NCBI GenBank assembly: GCA_948474755.1
Contig: CAOLHI010001138.1
Location: 124,001 to 188,000, forward strand
Reading direction: 5' to 3'
Length of the DNA: 64,000 nt
Source: Ctenosaura bakeri
Lineage: Eukaryota; Chordata; Lepidosauria; Squamata; Iguanidae
In this document: positions 33,743-44,847 of the stretch, one piece after another
Position numbering within the stretch: position 1 is the first letter of the stretch
How the letters are laid out: each line of letters starts with the position of its first letter
Notes under the pieces: model-generated
The model's database searches: none
What the model was told of the DNA's origin: nothing
The model's input: the letters and a program-made list of their open reading frames with translations, nothing else
Translations under genes and position numbers: made by a program

Positions 33743-33963
33743 CAATGGGCCCTCCATATATGTGGGAGTTCTGTTCCAGGAACCCACACAAACAAGAAAA
33801 AGTATAAAAGCTCAAGTCTCATTTTATCCAATAGCAGCAATGTAGGTGCAGACATTTCAATGTATCTGTGTACATGTTGCCTCCATTTTATGTAAATGGA
33901 TGCAGTGTTTCATGTGAGCCAGAAATAATGCATATGGAAGTCATAGGTAAGTGGGGCCCACTG
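33743..33963. mobile_element. Tigger/pogo-like MITE with TA duplication
   Basis: It starts CAATGGGCCCTCCATATATG and ends GTAAGTGGGGCCCACTG, flanked by TA (33741-33742 and 33964-33965). The terminus and the inner TCTGTTCCAGGAACCC are typical of Tigger-derived MITEs in vertebrates. Confidence 0.78.
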
Positions 33964-34069
33964 TATGCCACGCCACACCAGAGTTCTCCAGCCTAATTAT
34001 TTGACTACATTACAAGGCCATTATAGAGATTATGTCATTTACTTTGCACATGTGCAGTGTGACGATAGT

Positions 34070-34770
34070 TGGAATTCACTAAGGAATTCATTAGAGTTAT
34101 GCATTTGTAACGGGTTCAGTATTCATGATTCCTACATGTTCACTAGTTTAAAGAATATGTAGGGACAGTGAAAGCCTCTCAGTCCTTGCTTACCTGGCAG
34201 CAGCCACTGTGAGCAACAGGGGTCTGTTCCACTGTCAATTGGAAATCAGCTGACTGATGTTTCCACCCCCCAGTGGTGTACCTTGGAGCACATGGAGGAG
34301 AGGCAGGGTGGAAGGAGGGAGAGGGGCAGGGCTATGGAATATAGGGTGGGGCTATGGCATGTGGGGGCAGGGCTACTGCAGATGGGGCAGGGCTGTGGCT
34401 CATGGGGGCAGGGCTGTGGCCTGTGGGGCAGGGCTGCAGCACATAGGGGAGGGCAGGTAAGGCGTGGTGGCACCCTGCACAAATTGCTGCTGGGAGTGCA
34501 CCATCCCCATCTCCCCCATCTCTATGCCATTGACCAACCCTCATGTAAGTGATCTCCACTGCTAAGGAGAATTGTGACAGTAACCTTGCTACTGGCTATC
34601 ACACTCAGTCATGAGAGTGGATGGGAATGTCAGTCAGCTCCCTCCTGATCAACAAGGGAACAGATCCTTGTTGCTCTCAATGGCTGCTGCCTGGTAAATC
34701 AGGACTAGAGGTGTAGTTGGGCTGGAAGTACTTAGCTAAGTAACTTAATGAGTTATGTAGCTAAATAGAT
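34070..34770. mobile_element. Foldback element, copy B, with hAT-like insertion
   Basis: The left arm contains GCTTACCTGGCAGCAGCCAC (34189) and GAGCAACAGGGGTCTGTTCC. The right arm is the inverse: GGAACAGATCCTTGTTGCTC (34659), then GGCTGCTGCCTGGTAAAT. Its centre was entered by the minisatellite MITE at 34271-34532. Outer limits are approximate. Confidence 0.7.
34271..34532. mobile_element. hAT-like MITE with internal G-rich minisatellite (copy 1)
   Basis: It runs from CAGTGGTGTACCTTGGAGC to CATCTCTATGCCATTG. It encloses about six tandem units of ~20 bp, close to GGGGCAGGGCTGTGGC plus CATG (34321-34450). Flanks CCACCCCC and ACCAACCC are only loosely alike, so the 8 bp duplication is blurred here. 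It is homologous to 41005-41289 (inverted) and 49020-49269. Confidence 0.7.
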
Positions 34771-35324
34771 GGCACAGAATTATGGCCATTTTTTAAAAAA
34801 ACAAAACCCACTTTTTTTTTTTTTAAAGCCAACTTTCAAATCTTGAAGATCAACATTCTGGTTCCATTTTACAAATAAAAAACACAGAAGCAGTATCTTA
34901 GGGCTGGGGTCTTTGTTCTTTGGGGTGTGGTTGACCCTGATATCAGTGGACTAAGTGCTTCCTCTGACATTATATGGCTCCTGCAAGCTCCCTGTTATCC
35001 TTCTTTATGTAGTGACGGTGTGGGCAACTGATACAGTGCCATGAGCTACTTTTCAGGATTGCCAAATGCTCAAGAGTCACACTTTTTGAGTTTTTAAAAG
35101 TTTTTTTTTTACATTTATTTTTATTTATTACATTTATATTTTATTAAATATTATCACATCTAAAACAAAACAGTCATCAATGATATAAATGCAATCATTC
35201 TTAACAAGTTAAAATGTACATCAAAATTATCTATATATTTTATGTAGAATAGATGCTAATTAGCATATAACAATTTTATGTTTAAATCCCTGCCATTATG
35301 AATAAAAACCTCTTGAATCAGATA
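34771..35324. other. Unassigned AT-rich DNA
   Basis: Poly-A and poly-T runs and low-complexity AT sequence only. Confidence 0.4.
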
Positions 35325-36760
35325 TTATTTATGTATTTAAATATTTATGCACTGCCCTCTATTGAAAGATCTCATAGTGATTTACAAATAACATAAGTTA
35401 AACAATTTAGAACAATAAAAATATATAAATGAAAATCAATATTACACATCAGGATGACTTAAAAAGAAATTTAAAAGATTTAATTAAAAAAAAACCCTAT
35501 ATAAAACACTATTTGGGATGAACATCGAATTTTTACTTGATGCCTAAATGAAATGAGTGTTGATGCCAATCAAACCTCCAAGAGGAAGGCATCCCACAGT
35601 TGAGGTGCCACAGCTTGATCCCACTGGTGGGACACAGAGATGTGTGCTCCATCAATCCTCAGGTTGGCACATATGGAGAGAGGTACTTCTTCAGGGATCG
35701 AGGTCCCCGGCCATATAGGCTTTTAAATCTGATCACAACCACCTTGAATTCAGACTGGAAATGTTTTGGCCACCAGTGCAACTCTTTTAAGACTGGTATT
35801 ATATGTTGTCATTTTAATATGCCAGTCAGTAGTTTGTCTGATACATTTTGCACTAGCTACAGTTCCTGAGGTAAAGTGCATTACAGCAGTCTAATTGCAA
35901 AGTTACCAAATGCATGGACTACTGTGGCTAGGTTACCTCTGACCAGGAATATTCCCAAGCTGCACACCTGCTCCTTCAGATGGAGTGGAACCCCATCTAA
36001 GACAGGCTACTTACCCAGTTCCCATACCTGAGAACCACCAGTCCACAGAGCCTTTGCCTTATTGGGACTTAGCTTCAGTTTATTGTCCTCGTTCAGCCCA
36101 TTGCAGCATCCAGGCACTTATCAAGCACCTGCACAGCCCCAGCTAACTCCTATGACAAGGAGAAATAAAGCTGAGTATCATCAGCAAGCTGATGGCATCC
36201 CAGTTCAAACCCCCTTATGAGCTCATCAAGTGGCTTCATATAGATATTGAACAGCATGTGAAATAAGGTGGAACCCTGTGGCACCCCATAGTTTAATGGG
36301 CTTGTACAGGAATCCCTCAAAGCTACTTTCTGAAACCAGCCCTCCAGATAGGAGCAGAACCACAGTAGATGAGTATCTTCTACTCCTAACCCACAGTCAG
36401 TCCAGATATTATGACCAATGGTATCAAAAGCCACTGAGAGGATACCACTCCCCCATCTTTCTTCTAGAATAGATTGTCAATTAGAGCAACTAAGCCAGTT
36501 TCAGTGCCATACCCAGGCCTGAAACTAGACTGAAGTGGGTCCAGATAATGTTTCCTCCAAGAATGCCTGAAATTGGTCAGGCACTACATGCTTAAGCACC
36601 TTGGCCAAAAAGGAGATATTTGTAATAGGACAGTGATTCTCAAACATCTCTAGGTCAAGGGAGGTCCTCTTCAGGAGAAGGCAGACATTCCTCTGATGTT
36701 GTGAGGCATTTACCACTACTTGAACTCACCAGGTCAATCCACTATTGCTCGATTTTATCA
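35325..36760 (-). mobile_element. L2 LINE, RT to 3' end, inverted
   Basis: On the minus strand, 36150-36434 is an open frame with L2 RT signatures: AFDTIGHNIW, FCSYLEGWFQKVALRDSC, YGVPQGSTLFHMLFNIYMKP and LADDTQLYFSLS. The reversed 3' UTR starts near 35325 (TTATGCACTGCCCTCTATTG on plus). L2-like sequence may extend to about 37050. It is the longest L2 relic here, but the endonuclease is absent and stops are frequent. Confidence 0.85.
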
Positions 36761-37060
36761 ACCAAGATGGGCAGGGGTTGAGCTTGTATGTGGTGGTCTG
36801 AATTTCTTCAAGCTTCCTGTCTACATCATCAGGCCTCATAAGCTGAAACTGATTCCGTGAAAACTGACCAAATTATTCACTGGACACCTCCTAACAACTG
36901 TAGTAAGTGTGATGTCAAGTTCTGAGTGAACGTGAACAACTTTCTCCTTCTAGTACCTAGCATATTTTTCAGAGCAGGTAGCTGCTGTTGTGTACCTGAT
37001 TTATCTGGGTTCATAGCCTAAAGATTTCTCATCACTTTCAATAATCTTGCTGGAAGGGAT

Positions 37061-38616
37061 GTTGAGGGTACAATGCTAGAGGTGTAGTGTGATAATTTTT
37101 TTTGCCTGCCTCACTGCTGTAAAATAGACACTGTGAAGAGTCTTTGCTGATTTCTGGTCACATTCTCTCTGAGATCTATGCCACCTGCACTCTGGTAGTC
37201 ATCCAGACTGTTTCAGTGACTCCCCAGTCTTTCTTCTCTCAATTTATCAACCTACAGCCCATCCCAATGGCACTTCTTTGACCCAGCTTACAGCACTCAC
37301 CTTTTCTTGTGCCTTACAAGGCCATATGTGAGTTCTTTGTGGGGGCAGTCAGAGGGCTTGGAAGTTGTGGCCGTAGAGGAGGCAGGCCCTCCCTGTTCAG
37401 AGAAGATTTACTACCATTCCAGCATGGTTGCTTATTTTTCCAAAGTCCATTCTCATCCCTATCTCTGGATGAGCCTATCCTCTCCAGCTCTCTTGCCATT
37501 TTCCAGTACTTCAATGTCCTCCTCTTACCACTCTATTTTGATGGCCCCTGCACTTCCCACTTCTCTCCATCTTCTCTCCCTTCACTCCTTCTGAGCTTCA
37601 TCCTCTTCACTGGGACTTCCCCATTCAACAAAACAAATTCTCTTACAAAGTATTTGTGTATTGTTTTTGGTTAAATATGGAATTAATCTCAAAACAGAAT
37701 TCTTGGCTTCTCCTCACAGAACTCAGTTATCTGTCTCTGGAAGTGGATTTGCCAGACTTAACTGGTTTATTGCAGCATAGCTTTTGTTCGCAGCATCAGG
37801 GGCCTCATTGGATTCATGAAGAGGAAGCAATTTGGTTCAAGTATGCATTGGATGGGACACACTAAAGAGTAACTCAAGTTAACAAAAAAGAGAACTAAAG
37901 CTAATTGGAATACAGAGCATGCCTTAATTGCTGGATGTTCCATGAATGCAATGACAATTATATAGGAAATTCAAATTATTAATATTTGAGAGAGAGGGAG
38001 GAAGGGAGAAAGCTACCTGTAATCATTGTTCCAACCCTAACAATCACATTTAAGTAATTTCCAATTCTTCTGCCTTGTCCTGCAATGCTCCTTGATCTTT
38101 TTTGAAGTGTGTGCATGCATGCGCGTACACACGCATATACACACACACTGAACTGCCTCCCTATGTGTTCAGTTTCTTATATAGTGTGAGAAACACCAGT
38201 GTGGAAACAAATAGCTATTTACAAATAACTATTTACTAATAACAAGTGACTTACAGTTCTTTTACCCAACAACAGAAGTATAAAAATTACATTACCATTG
38301 TTCGCAATAAGAGATAGCTATTCTCTTTTCACACACTAGCTGTAATTTTAAAAATTACTTTTGTTATGGATTAAGAGGGGTCTCATTAGATGGTGGTGGA
38401 GAAACATCACATGAGGTATATGCTCGCTTGTGGTGTGCTTCATGCTGCCTTGTTTTACTGTCTTTCTTTACCAGATAATGTGTTTCTGGACAAGTATAAT
38501 CCCTAATACAATTTTGTACTTGAGATCTTAGCTATTTGAGTCATTTTCCTCTGCTGAATATAGAACTGGAACCGGAAAGTATGAACATGAAGGAGCACTT
38601 TTGTATTGCTGTGTGG

Positions 38617-38660
<44 letters not shown>

Positions 38661-39098
38661 TCATAGACCTTATCACCACTACATGCAAAAGGATGAGTTT
38701 GGGATGCTCTCTGCACCTTATGCCTATGTTTATTCTTGAATAATCCACTCTTCTGAGTAGATAAACACCAGCTGGATTTTTGTACTTTGCTGCTTTTCAT
38801 GGTTTCTTCTACAAACAGTTCACATACAGAGAAATTGTTATGAGAATAGTTTGTTGATGTGCTTTTTCTATGCAGTGACTTAATTTTAAGTAAATTGCAC
38901 ATTTTTTTAAAAAAAAATCTTGTATTCCTATGCATCTTAATACAAATGAATTCTTTGAGTAACTGCTTTCTTTCTGGGGGAGAATATGGACATAGTATAA
39001 GAGCAGGATTTTTAATTATTAATTTTTATTAACAGGATAAAAGAAGAAACAGGCAGGAACAACTGAGTCGTGTGAACCACAAAGCTGAAGGAAACTGG
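37061..39098. other. Unassigned DNA with simple repeats
   Basis: No exon was recognised. Open frames at 37307-37674 lack family resemblance. An alternating purine-pyrimidine tract lies at 38106-38150 and an (ATC)n run at 38616-38660. Confidence 0.35.
38616..38660. repeat. (ATC)n microsatellite
   Basis: About fifteen uninterrupted ATC units. The poly-Asp and poly-Ile frames across it are artefacts. Confidence 0.95.
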
Positions 39099-39299
39099 AG
39101 CCATTTTCACATTACACTTATAGTGCTATTATTCCACTTTCAACTTCCTATGGAATCCTGGGCTTTGCAGTTTAGGGAGGGATCTTTAGAATTCTCAGCC
39201 AGAGAGCTCTTTGGCCTCCCTAAACTGCAAATCCCAGAGTTCCACAGGATGTTGAAAGTGGAATAATAGCACTATGACAGTATAGTGTGGAAATGGCCA
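39099..39299. mobile_element. Palindromic MITE (copy 4)
   Basis: AGCCATTTTCACATTAC on the left and GTGTGGAAATGGCC on the right. The arms pair over ATTCCACTTTCAACTTCCTA / AGGATGTTGAAAGTGGAAT. No clean 3 bp duplication. Confidence 0.75.
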
Positions 39300-39546
39300 G
39301 GGTGTCAATGCTAGTAAAGTGAGGAGCATGTCTGAGCATACTGTCAATGCCATTCTCTTCTTAATTCTAGGGATTCCACACCGACATCACACATGTCCAT
39401 CCCATTTGTGTTTATTTATTTTAATGATATTCTATGGCACTTAGACACATTGTATTCAGACCAGTGACTTGTAGAAATCAAATGACTTTTTAAAAAGTGA
39501 ATGAAAATAATTGCACTAGTTATGTTTGAGATAAGGGAGAATAAAC

Positions 39547-39779
39547 AGTGTGGTTCAGCTGTTTATGTGTTGGACAAGGACTGTGGAGACCAGGGCTTGA
39601 ACCCCTGATTGGCCATGGAAGCCTACTGAGTGACCTTGGGGCAATTCTTTCATCCTCAGAGGACGGCAAAGGCAAACAACTTCTGAACAAATCCAGTCAC
39701 AAGAACCCCATGAAGTCGTCATAAGTTGGAAGCAACTTGTAGGCACACTAGAACAATACAACAACAACGTAACAACAAA
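39547..39779 (+). mobile_element. Sauria SINE
   Basis: The head is GTGTGGTTCAGCTGTTTATG, with GGACTGTGGAGACCAGG. The middle is CCATGGAAGCCTACTGAGTG. The tail GTCATAAGTTGGAAGCAACT runs into an ACAACAACG-rich end. Confidence 0.88.
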
Positions 39780-40854
39780 CAATTATTTGTTAAAACCTGT
39801 TATTATAACAGTAGCATAGCTACTCTTGGGCCCTTGCAACAATGACTGCAACCAGAGCTGTATCTCGCTAGCATACTATTTCCATGTTGGACTATAACTA
39901 ATTACTTTTTAAGAGCATCTTTCCAACAGAGGAAGCTGCCTTATGACAGGTCAAGTTACTTATCTATCAAGTACTGTATTGTCTAGTGTGACTAGGAATG
40001 TAAAGAATATTCTTAGATATCCTCATTGTCAGTGTCTAAGAAAGAGTGTCTTTTACACACACACACCCCGGTGTCTTGTTGAAGTGTGAATGTAAGATTT
40101 TTTTAACATGTTAGCATTGCGCATGTGTGTGTGTATGTGAAAATTGTATGTTGCCAGGTTGGACACTGGATGGGAACAGATTGTGGATAAGGATGAGATA
40201 CTGTAAAGCTCCATCAAGCCAGATGAAGGTACCTGTCTTCCTTCACTAGTAGAGAGTTGAGGGATGGGGCACAGAGCAGAGCTGGGCAACCCCTCTTCCC
40301 ACTCACCACTGGGAACACAATAGCTATTTTGGGATGGGATGGCTGTGGCTAACAGTTGGAGTTTAGAAGATGGGGAGGAAAGGTACTTTCCTTATACTTG
40401 ACAGAGCTTTATGCTACCTTGTCCTCCTCTACAATCTGTTCAGGATTTAGCATTACAGAACCTTGTCCCATATCCAATCTGGCAACCCTACATTCTTAAG
40501 TGTGAACATGCAATAAGCAAAGATTTATATTCCTCAGTCTAATTAGCTGAGGCTTTAAAGCAGCTGCCTTCCACCTTGCCTGCAATCCTCTTCTTCTAAG
40601 GGAAGATTTGAAGGACTGCCAAGAGGACACACCACAAGCATAAAAGTATGCGTTCTACTGCTCTACTGTACTACTTCCCCAATTATTCTATTAGATTTAA
40701 CTGATATGCACTGCTATTTACATCACAATGCTCACACAGTTCCTGAGGATTTGAGAAAGAACCACATGTTTGTATAAGGGAATGGATGAAGTCCAGAAAA
40801 GGCTGGTGGAGCTGATAACTGTGACAATTACAAATGGGTAACCTGGAGCTACTC
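39780..40854. other. Largely unassigned; small SINE fragment
   Basis: Around 39920-40010, GAGGAAGCTGCCTTATGACA and TATTGTCTAGTGTGACTA look like a reversed fragment of the SINE body seen at 21990-22070. The rest is unassigned. Confidence 0.4.
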
Positions 40855-41530
40855 ATTCATAACTATTACACATTCACAATCTTTACTATAGCCCACAGTT
40901 TAGGGGTTACATAGGGACCACAAAAGTCTCCCAGGACCCACTTACCAGGAAGCAGCCACTACAATAGATGGGGGTCTGTTCCACTGCCAGTTTGAAAGCA
41001 GCTGCAGTCATGTAAGGACAGGGGACTGATGGTCTGGGGCACCCCAGCGGCATTTTTGGGGGGGCACTACAGCACATTGCTTGCCTTCCCCATGCACCAT
41101 AGCCCTGCCCCCTTGTGTCGTAGCCCTGCTTCGTCTGTTGTAGGCCTGCCCAGTCCACCTTAGCTATGGCCCTGCATCCCGTAGCCCTCCCCTCGACATA
41201 TAGCAATGTCCCCATGCACCATAGCATGCACCCGCCCCTCTGTCTCCCTCTACCCACCCCCATTCCATGCACTCCAAGCTCCACCACTGAGCAGCTGACT
41301 GACATTTCCACCCTGCTACATGTTAGTGATCTTAGATGTGAGTGAGAATTGTGATGGGTTTTTTTGCACCAGAGATCTCTCATGGGAGGGGTGGAAATAG
41401 CATCCAGCTGCTTCCCAATTGATGGAGGACCAGGCTTCCATTAACCACAGTGGCTGCCTCCTGTTAAGGAGGAATTGGGGGGATCTGGCTGAGATTCACT
41501 GCACAGCACCACAATTATTCCATGATATTC
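40855..41530. mobile_element. Foldback element, copy C, with hAT-like insertion
   Basis: The left arm has CACTTACCAGGAAGCAGCCA (40938). The right arm has the inverse CCACAGTGGCTGCCTCC (41448). Removing the hAT-like MITE at 41005-41289 and one AGCAGCTG restores GAAAGCAGCTGACTGACATT. That matches the uninterrupted arm in copy B (GGAAATCAGCTGACTGATGT). Confidence 0.75.
41005..41289. mobile_element. hAT-like MITE with minisatellite (copy 2, inverted)
   Basis: It is flanked by a perfect 8 bp duplication AGCAGCTG (40997-41004, 41290-41297), the hAT hallmark. The right end read on the minus strand is CAGTGGTGGAGCTTGGAGTG and the left end is CAGTCATGTAAGG. The C-rich minisatellite on the plus strand (units of ~20 bp like CACCATAGCCCTGCCCC) is the reverse of the G-rich array in the other copies. 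Confidence 0.82.
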
Positions 41531-41668
41531 CAGCCTAGGTTTCTTGTTCTTTTTTTTTTAAAAAAATCATTCAAAAAAAAAAATAATGTTTTTTTTCCAT
41601 GTTCTCTCTGTTTTTTAAATTACTATTAACAGAAAACATCATAAGCACCAACTGACTTTTTTAATGCT

Positions 41669-41732
41669 CTTGTTGTTAAGTCAAGTCAACTTCAACTTAT
41701 AGTGACTCTATGGATGAGAGACCTCCAAGTTA
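41669..41732 (-). mobile_element. Sauria-type SINE tail fragment, inverted
   Basis: TTGTTGTTAAGTCAAGTCAA, then TTATAGTGACTCTATGGATG, matches a reversed Bov-B-like SINE tail. The tRNA head is missing. Confidence 0.6.
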
Positions 41733-41739
41733 TAAACTA

Positions 41740-42112
41740 AAGTTTAAACACAGTACTAAAAACAGTAAGCTAAAAACACTGAACATTAACTCACCAAAGC
41801 ACTACCTTATTAACTAACTAAACACTAACTTTATAAAATAGAAAAGAGCTCTGACTGCCCCAAACCAAACTGGAAGAAAAAAAAGAAAAAGAAAACAAGA
41901 ATAGAAATAAATATTATTCTACAAGTACAGACCGTTCTAAGTAAAGTTGCATATCCACAAATCATTGCATTGTTAGATTTCTTATTCCTCAAAAAGTCTG
42001 TAAAGGTTTCCAATCTTTAAAAAAAAATATCTTCAGTTGATTTTTTGCAGTTAGATGCACCAGGGTATCGGATGGATCCTATTTTCAGACAGTATTCTTT
42101 AGGAAAAAATAT
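41740..42112 (-). mobile_element. L1 LINE, ORF2 extreme C-terminus and 3' UTR, inverted
   Basis: On the minus strand a frame ending near 41950 reads METFTDFLRNKKSNNAMICG, which resembles the end of L1 ORF2. A T-rich 3' region follows. It is the downstream part of the L1 at 42532-43070. Confidence 0.55.
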
Positions 42113-42187
42113 TTTAGTACCCTGTTCCTGTTGTCTCTGTCTTGTGAGGAAACCTCCCTGCTGAGGCAAAAACAGTTGGAAGGCTGT

Positions 42188-42253
<66 letters not shown>

Positions 42254-42442
42254 CTCCTTTCTCCCTGTTCCTGCTGTCTCTGCCTCGGTGGGGAGAACTC
42301 CCCCCACAGGCAAAAAGGAACAGAAAAGTGCCTTTCCTTTCCTTTTTGCCTTGGCAGGGACTTCTCCCCACTCAGGCACTTGTGCAAGTACTCCTTTCAT
42401 CCCCCTCACTTTCCTATGTTCCAGAAGGAGTCAGAAGGAATT
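42113..42442. mobile_element. Insertion of unknown class carrying (TG)n(AG)n
   Basis: It interrupts the L1. It contains two related blocks (CCTGTTCCTGTTGTCTCTGT and CCTGTTCCTGCTGTCTCTGC) on either side of a (TG)n(AG)n tract at 42185-42251. The class was not recognised. Confidence 0.4.
42185..42251. repeat. (TG)n(AG)n compound microsatellite
   Basis: About fourteen TG units followed by about twenty AG units without interruption. Confidence 0.95.
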
Positions 42443-42531
42443 ACCTTATTTGCCAGTGTATAAGACACACCCCATTTTCAGAAGGCATTTTTTTGGGGGG
42501 AAAACATGAGTCTTATATTCTGGCAAATATG
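42443..42531. mobile_element. Small palindromic MITE with TATTTGCCAGTGTATAAGAC ends
   Basis: The arms TATTTGCCAGTGTATAAGAC and GTCTTATATTCTGGCAAATA are inverted copies enclosing about 45 bp. This end motif is common in squamate genomes. Confidence 0.65.
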
Positions 42532-43070
42532 ATATCCTTTAAGACACATGTTAATTTCGCCATTTGGGATAACTCAACATCCTTAACAATCCATTCTTCC
42601 ATGGCTGGTGCATCACTCTATTCCAGTTTGAGCAAACAATATTCCTTCAACTGTTATCATATAATGATGGAGTAGTCCATATTTATCATCCAGCTCCTTA
42701 CCCATAATGCCCATTTCTGATAATGTTACAAAATCCACCATTAACATTTTAAAAATTGGAATTAACACATAAATCTTAGACTAATATCTTTTCACTTTTC
42801 CACAACATATGGAAAAAGGAGTCCCCTTATCTTGACATTCCCAACAATGATTAGAAACATTCTTAGAAATTTTTGACAAGTGATCTGGGGTTAAATACCA
42901 TTTGCACATATCTTATATATATCTCCTTTTAGATTGCTGCAAAAAGTAAATGTAATGTCTTTGGACTACCTATGGGGTGGCTCAAATTTTTGGTCCACCC
43001 TATTATATATTATTTGATAGGTTCATCCTTTGACTCTAATAAAAAAAATAAAATAAAAAAAATGTAAACT
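42532..43070 (-). mobile_element. L1 LINE, ORF2 3' region, inverted
   Basis: Minus-strand frames contain L1 ORF2 phrases. A MVFNPRSLVKNF-like segment is followed by a CWEC-like cysteine motif and FFHMLW, the same order as in the L1 at 47385. It is heavily frameshifted. It joins 41740-42112 when the intervening insertions are removed. Confidence 0.6.
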
Positions 43071-43155
43071 TAAAAAAATAACATTCAGTGCTTCAGATTG
43101 GATTGTTTATGCTATATATAAAAGGGAGAGGGATGCCATTTGACTTCTTTTTCTT

Positions 43156-44434
43156 GGGACCTTTTGCACTGAGGCCCTAATTGCTTCCAAAACCAAGGCC
43201 CTTTGTGCACGACAGTAGTGTCCTGGCATGGGGACACAAGAGCGACAGTGTTACCCTGTGTTTTGGAGGGTCCCGGGAGGGGCGCCCAGATTGCCAATTA
43301 AAATACCAATTGGGGAAATTAGCTGGAACACTGTTCTGGCTAGCAAGAGGCAGGGTAACGTTGCAAGGATCTTTAAACCCAATGTATACAGCGGCGGGTC
43401 AGAGAGTAGCTAGACAAGGTTTTCCAAATAACAGACAATTCTTTATTAAAGGCAAAAACACGAAAGACAAGACATAAACTAACTTGGAAAGAGAAACGGA
43501 GGTTTGTTGGGAAAGGCAATACGACCTGTCTCGTAGTCCTGGAGAGAAGAGGGGTTCCGGGGAAGAAAGCTCAGCCTGGGGAGCTGAGGGGAATCCCTTA
43601 GACAACCAGCAGCAAGGTGGGATGGCAGTCCAAAATGATCTGAAGACCGTTTGAAAGTGAGGGGTTTTTATAGAGGAGTTTGTGCCTTTTGGCTACGGCA
43701 AGCCAGGTGAGAACAAAAGGAGTTTTGGCGCTGGACAAAGGATTTGGAAAGGTCAGGTTTAACATGATTGGATTAGTGTTTGAAGACAATAGTGTGGCCG
43801 GGACGTTGATGGCCCAACATAAAAGAGTAGCTCGACTGAGAGCCGGGTGGCTATTGTGTAATTTGCGGCTGAAAGTCCCTTGAAGCTGGGAGTGGAGTTT
43901 AGGCTGTTGGCCTCAATAGAGTTTGGAATGTAAAACCATTAGTCGCTGCACTCATGTCCGTGCTCGTCCGGAGGACCTCACAAACACGTGGAGTGTGGGA
44001 ACTGCAAGCCAGTCCAGCCAAGGCCGAATTAGATGATATCAAAGTGATATCTGGGGGTCCTCACCCAGGGTGCTATACTGGAAGTAACAATGGAACCACA
44101 ATGTCATTTCCAGATGATGTTGTTGAAGTCCTGTCCTTCTCGTGTCACCAGCCAGTGCGATTGTAGGATATATCATTGATGGAGGATGACAATCCCATCC
44201 TTCCTGGCCATGCAGAAGGTCTGGAAGCATGATCGAAGTGCTTCCTTCCCCAGCACAGCATGAGAAAGAGTCTGGCTGCACTGCAGAAGGAAGAGGCATA
44301 TCCCTCATGCTCCCTTCAGCAAGGAGCTGGTCGGGTGCAGAGGGGAGCATTCCCATCACACTCCCTTCCTGGCAAAGGTGCTGCTGGGATCACAACCAGA
44401 GGACAACAAGTTCAGTTCAGATGTGGAAATGGCC
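43156..44434. mobile_element. PIF/Harbinger-like MITE split by an LTR (tentative)
   Basis: GGGACCTTTTGCACT at 43156 resembles the left terminus of this MITE group, and GATGTGGAAATGGCCT near 44421-44434 the right terminus. Sequence right of the LTR (44090-44434) includes AGCACAGCATGAGAAAGAGT and CTGCACTGCAGAAGGAAGAG, which match the 51463/55761 subfamily. The left part is too diverged for certainty. Confidence 0.4.
43249..44089 (-). mobile_element. LTR, family TGTTACC...GGTAACA (copy 3, inverted)
   Basis: This 841 bp block has TGTTACCCTGTG at its left and GGAAGTAACA at its right on the plus strand. It shares with copy 1 the run AGATATCACTTTGATATC (read on minus), a TATA box (CTCTATAAAAACCCC on minus), an AATAAA (TTTAATAAAGAATTG) and the block GCTAATTTCCCCAA. 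Flanks ACAG and ATGG are not identical. Confidence 0.78.
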
Positions 44435-44717
44435 TGAGTTAGGCCTGATCATCTCACTGCTTCTGCCCCCTCCCACTTTGAAATCACTTCATTTCCTTCA
44501 AAACCACCTTGTTTCCTTTTTCTTCCCCTCCTGGTTACTGAGACTAGCAGCCTACGTGGAGGTTTAACAAAGTTACATGGCCAATGTGAATGTGTAAATG
44601 TGGGTAAGGGCAGATTTGAAAGCATTCCTCATTGTGTCATCAAATTTTGATGGAGGGCGCCACCCACTGATAAGGACTACAAGTGATTCCTGTGAATAAT
44701 GCTCTGTGTGGTCTTAC

Positions 44718-44780
<63 letters not shown>

Positions 44781-44847
44781 GGAAGGAAGGAAGGAAGGAA
44801 GGAAGGAAGGAAGGAAGGAAGGAAGGAAGGAAGGAAGGAAGGAAGGC
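44718..44847. repeat. (GAAA)n(GGAA)n compound microsatellite
   Basis: About fifteen GAAA units followed by about sixteen GGAA units: a purine-only strand of about 130 bp. Confidence 0.97.

Noticed and set aside
34321..34450. Regularly spaced G-rich repeats, considered as a CRISPR-like array
   Set aside because: Units are ~20 bp tandem repeats without unique spacers, in a vertebrate genome, inside an hAT-like MITE. It is a minisatellite.
38106..38150. Alternating purine-pyrimidine tract (potential Z-DNA)
   Set aside because: Short and imperfect; common background in vertebrate DNA.
38503..38748. Poly-Asp and poly-Ile frames
   Set aside because: Translations of the (ATC)n microsatellite.
40907..41383. 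158-codon minus-strand frame
   Set aside because: It crosses the foldback element and the minisatellite MITE. The repetitive peptide reflects the 20 bp tandem units.
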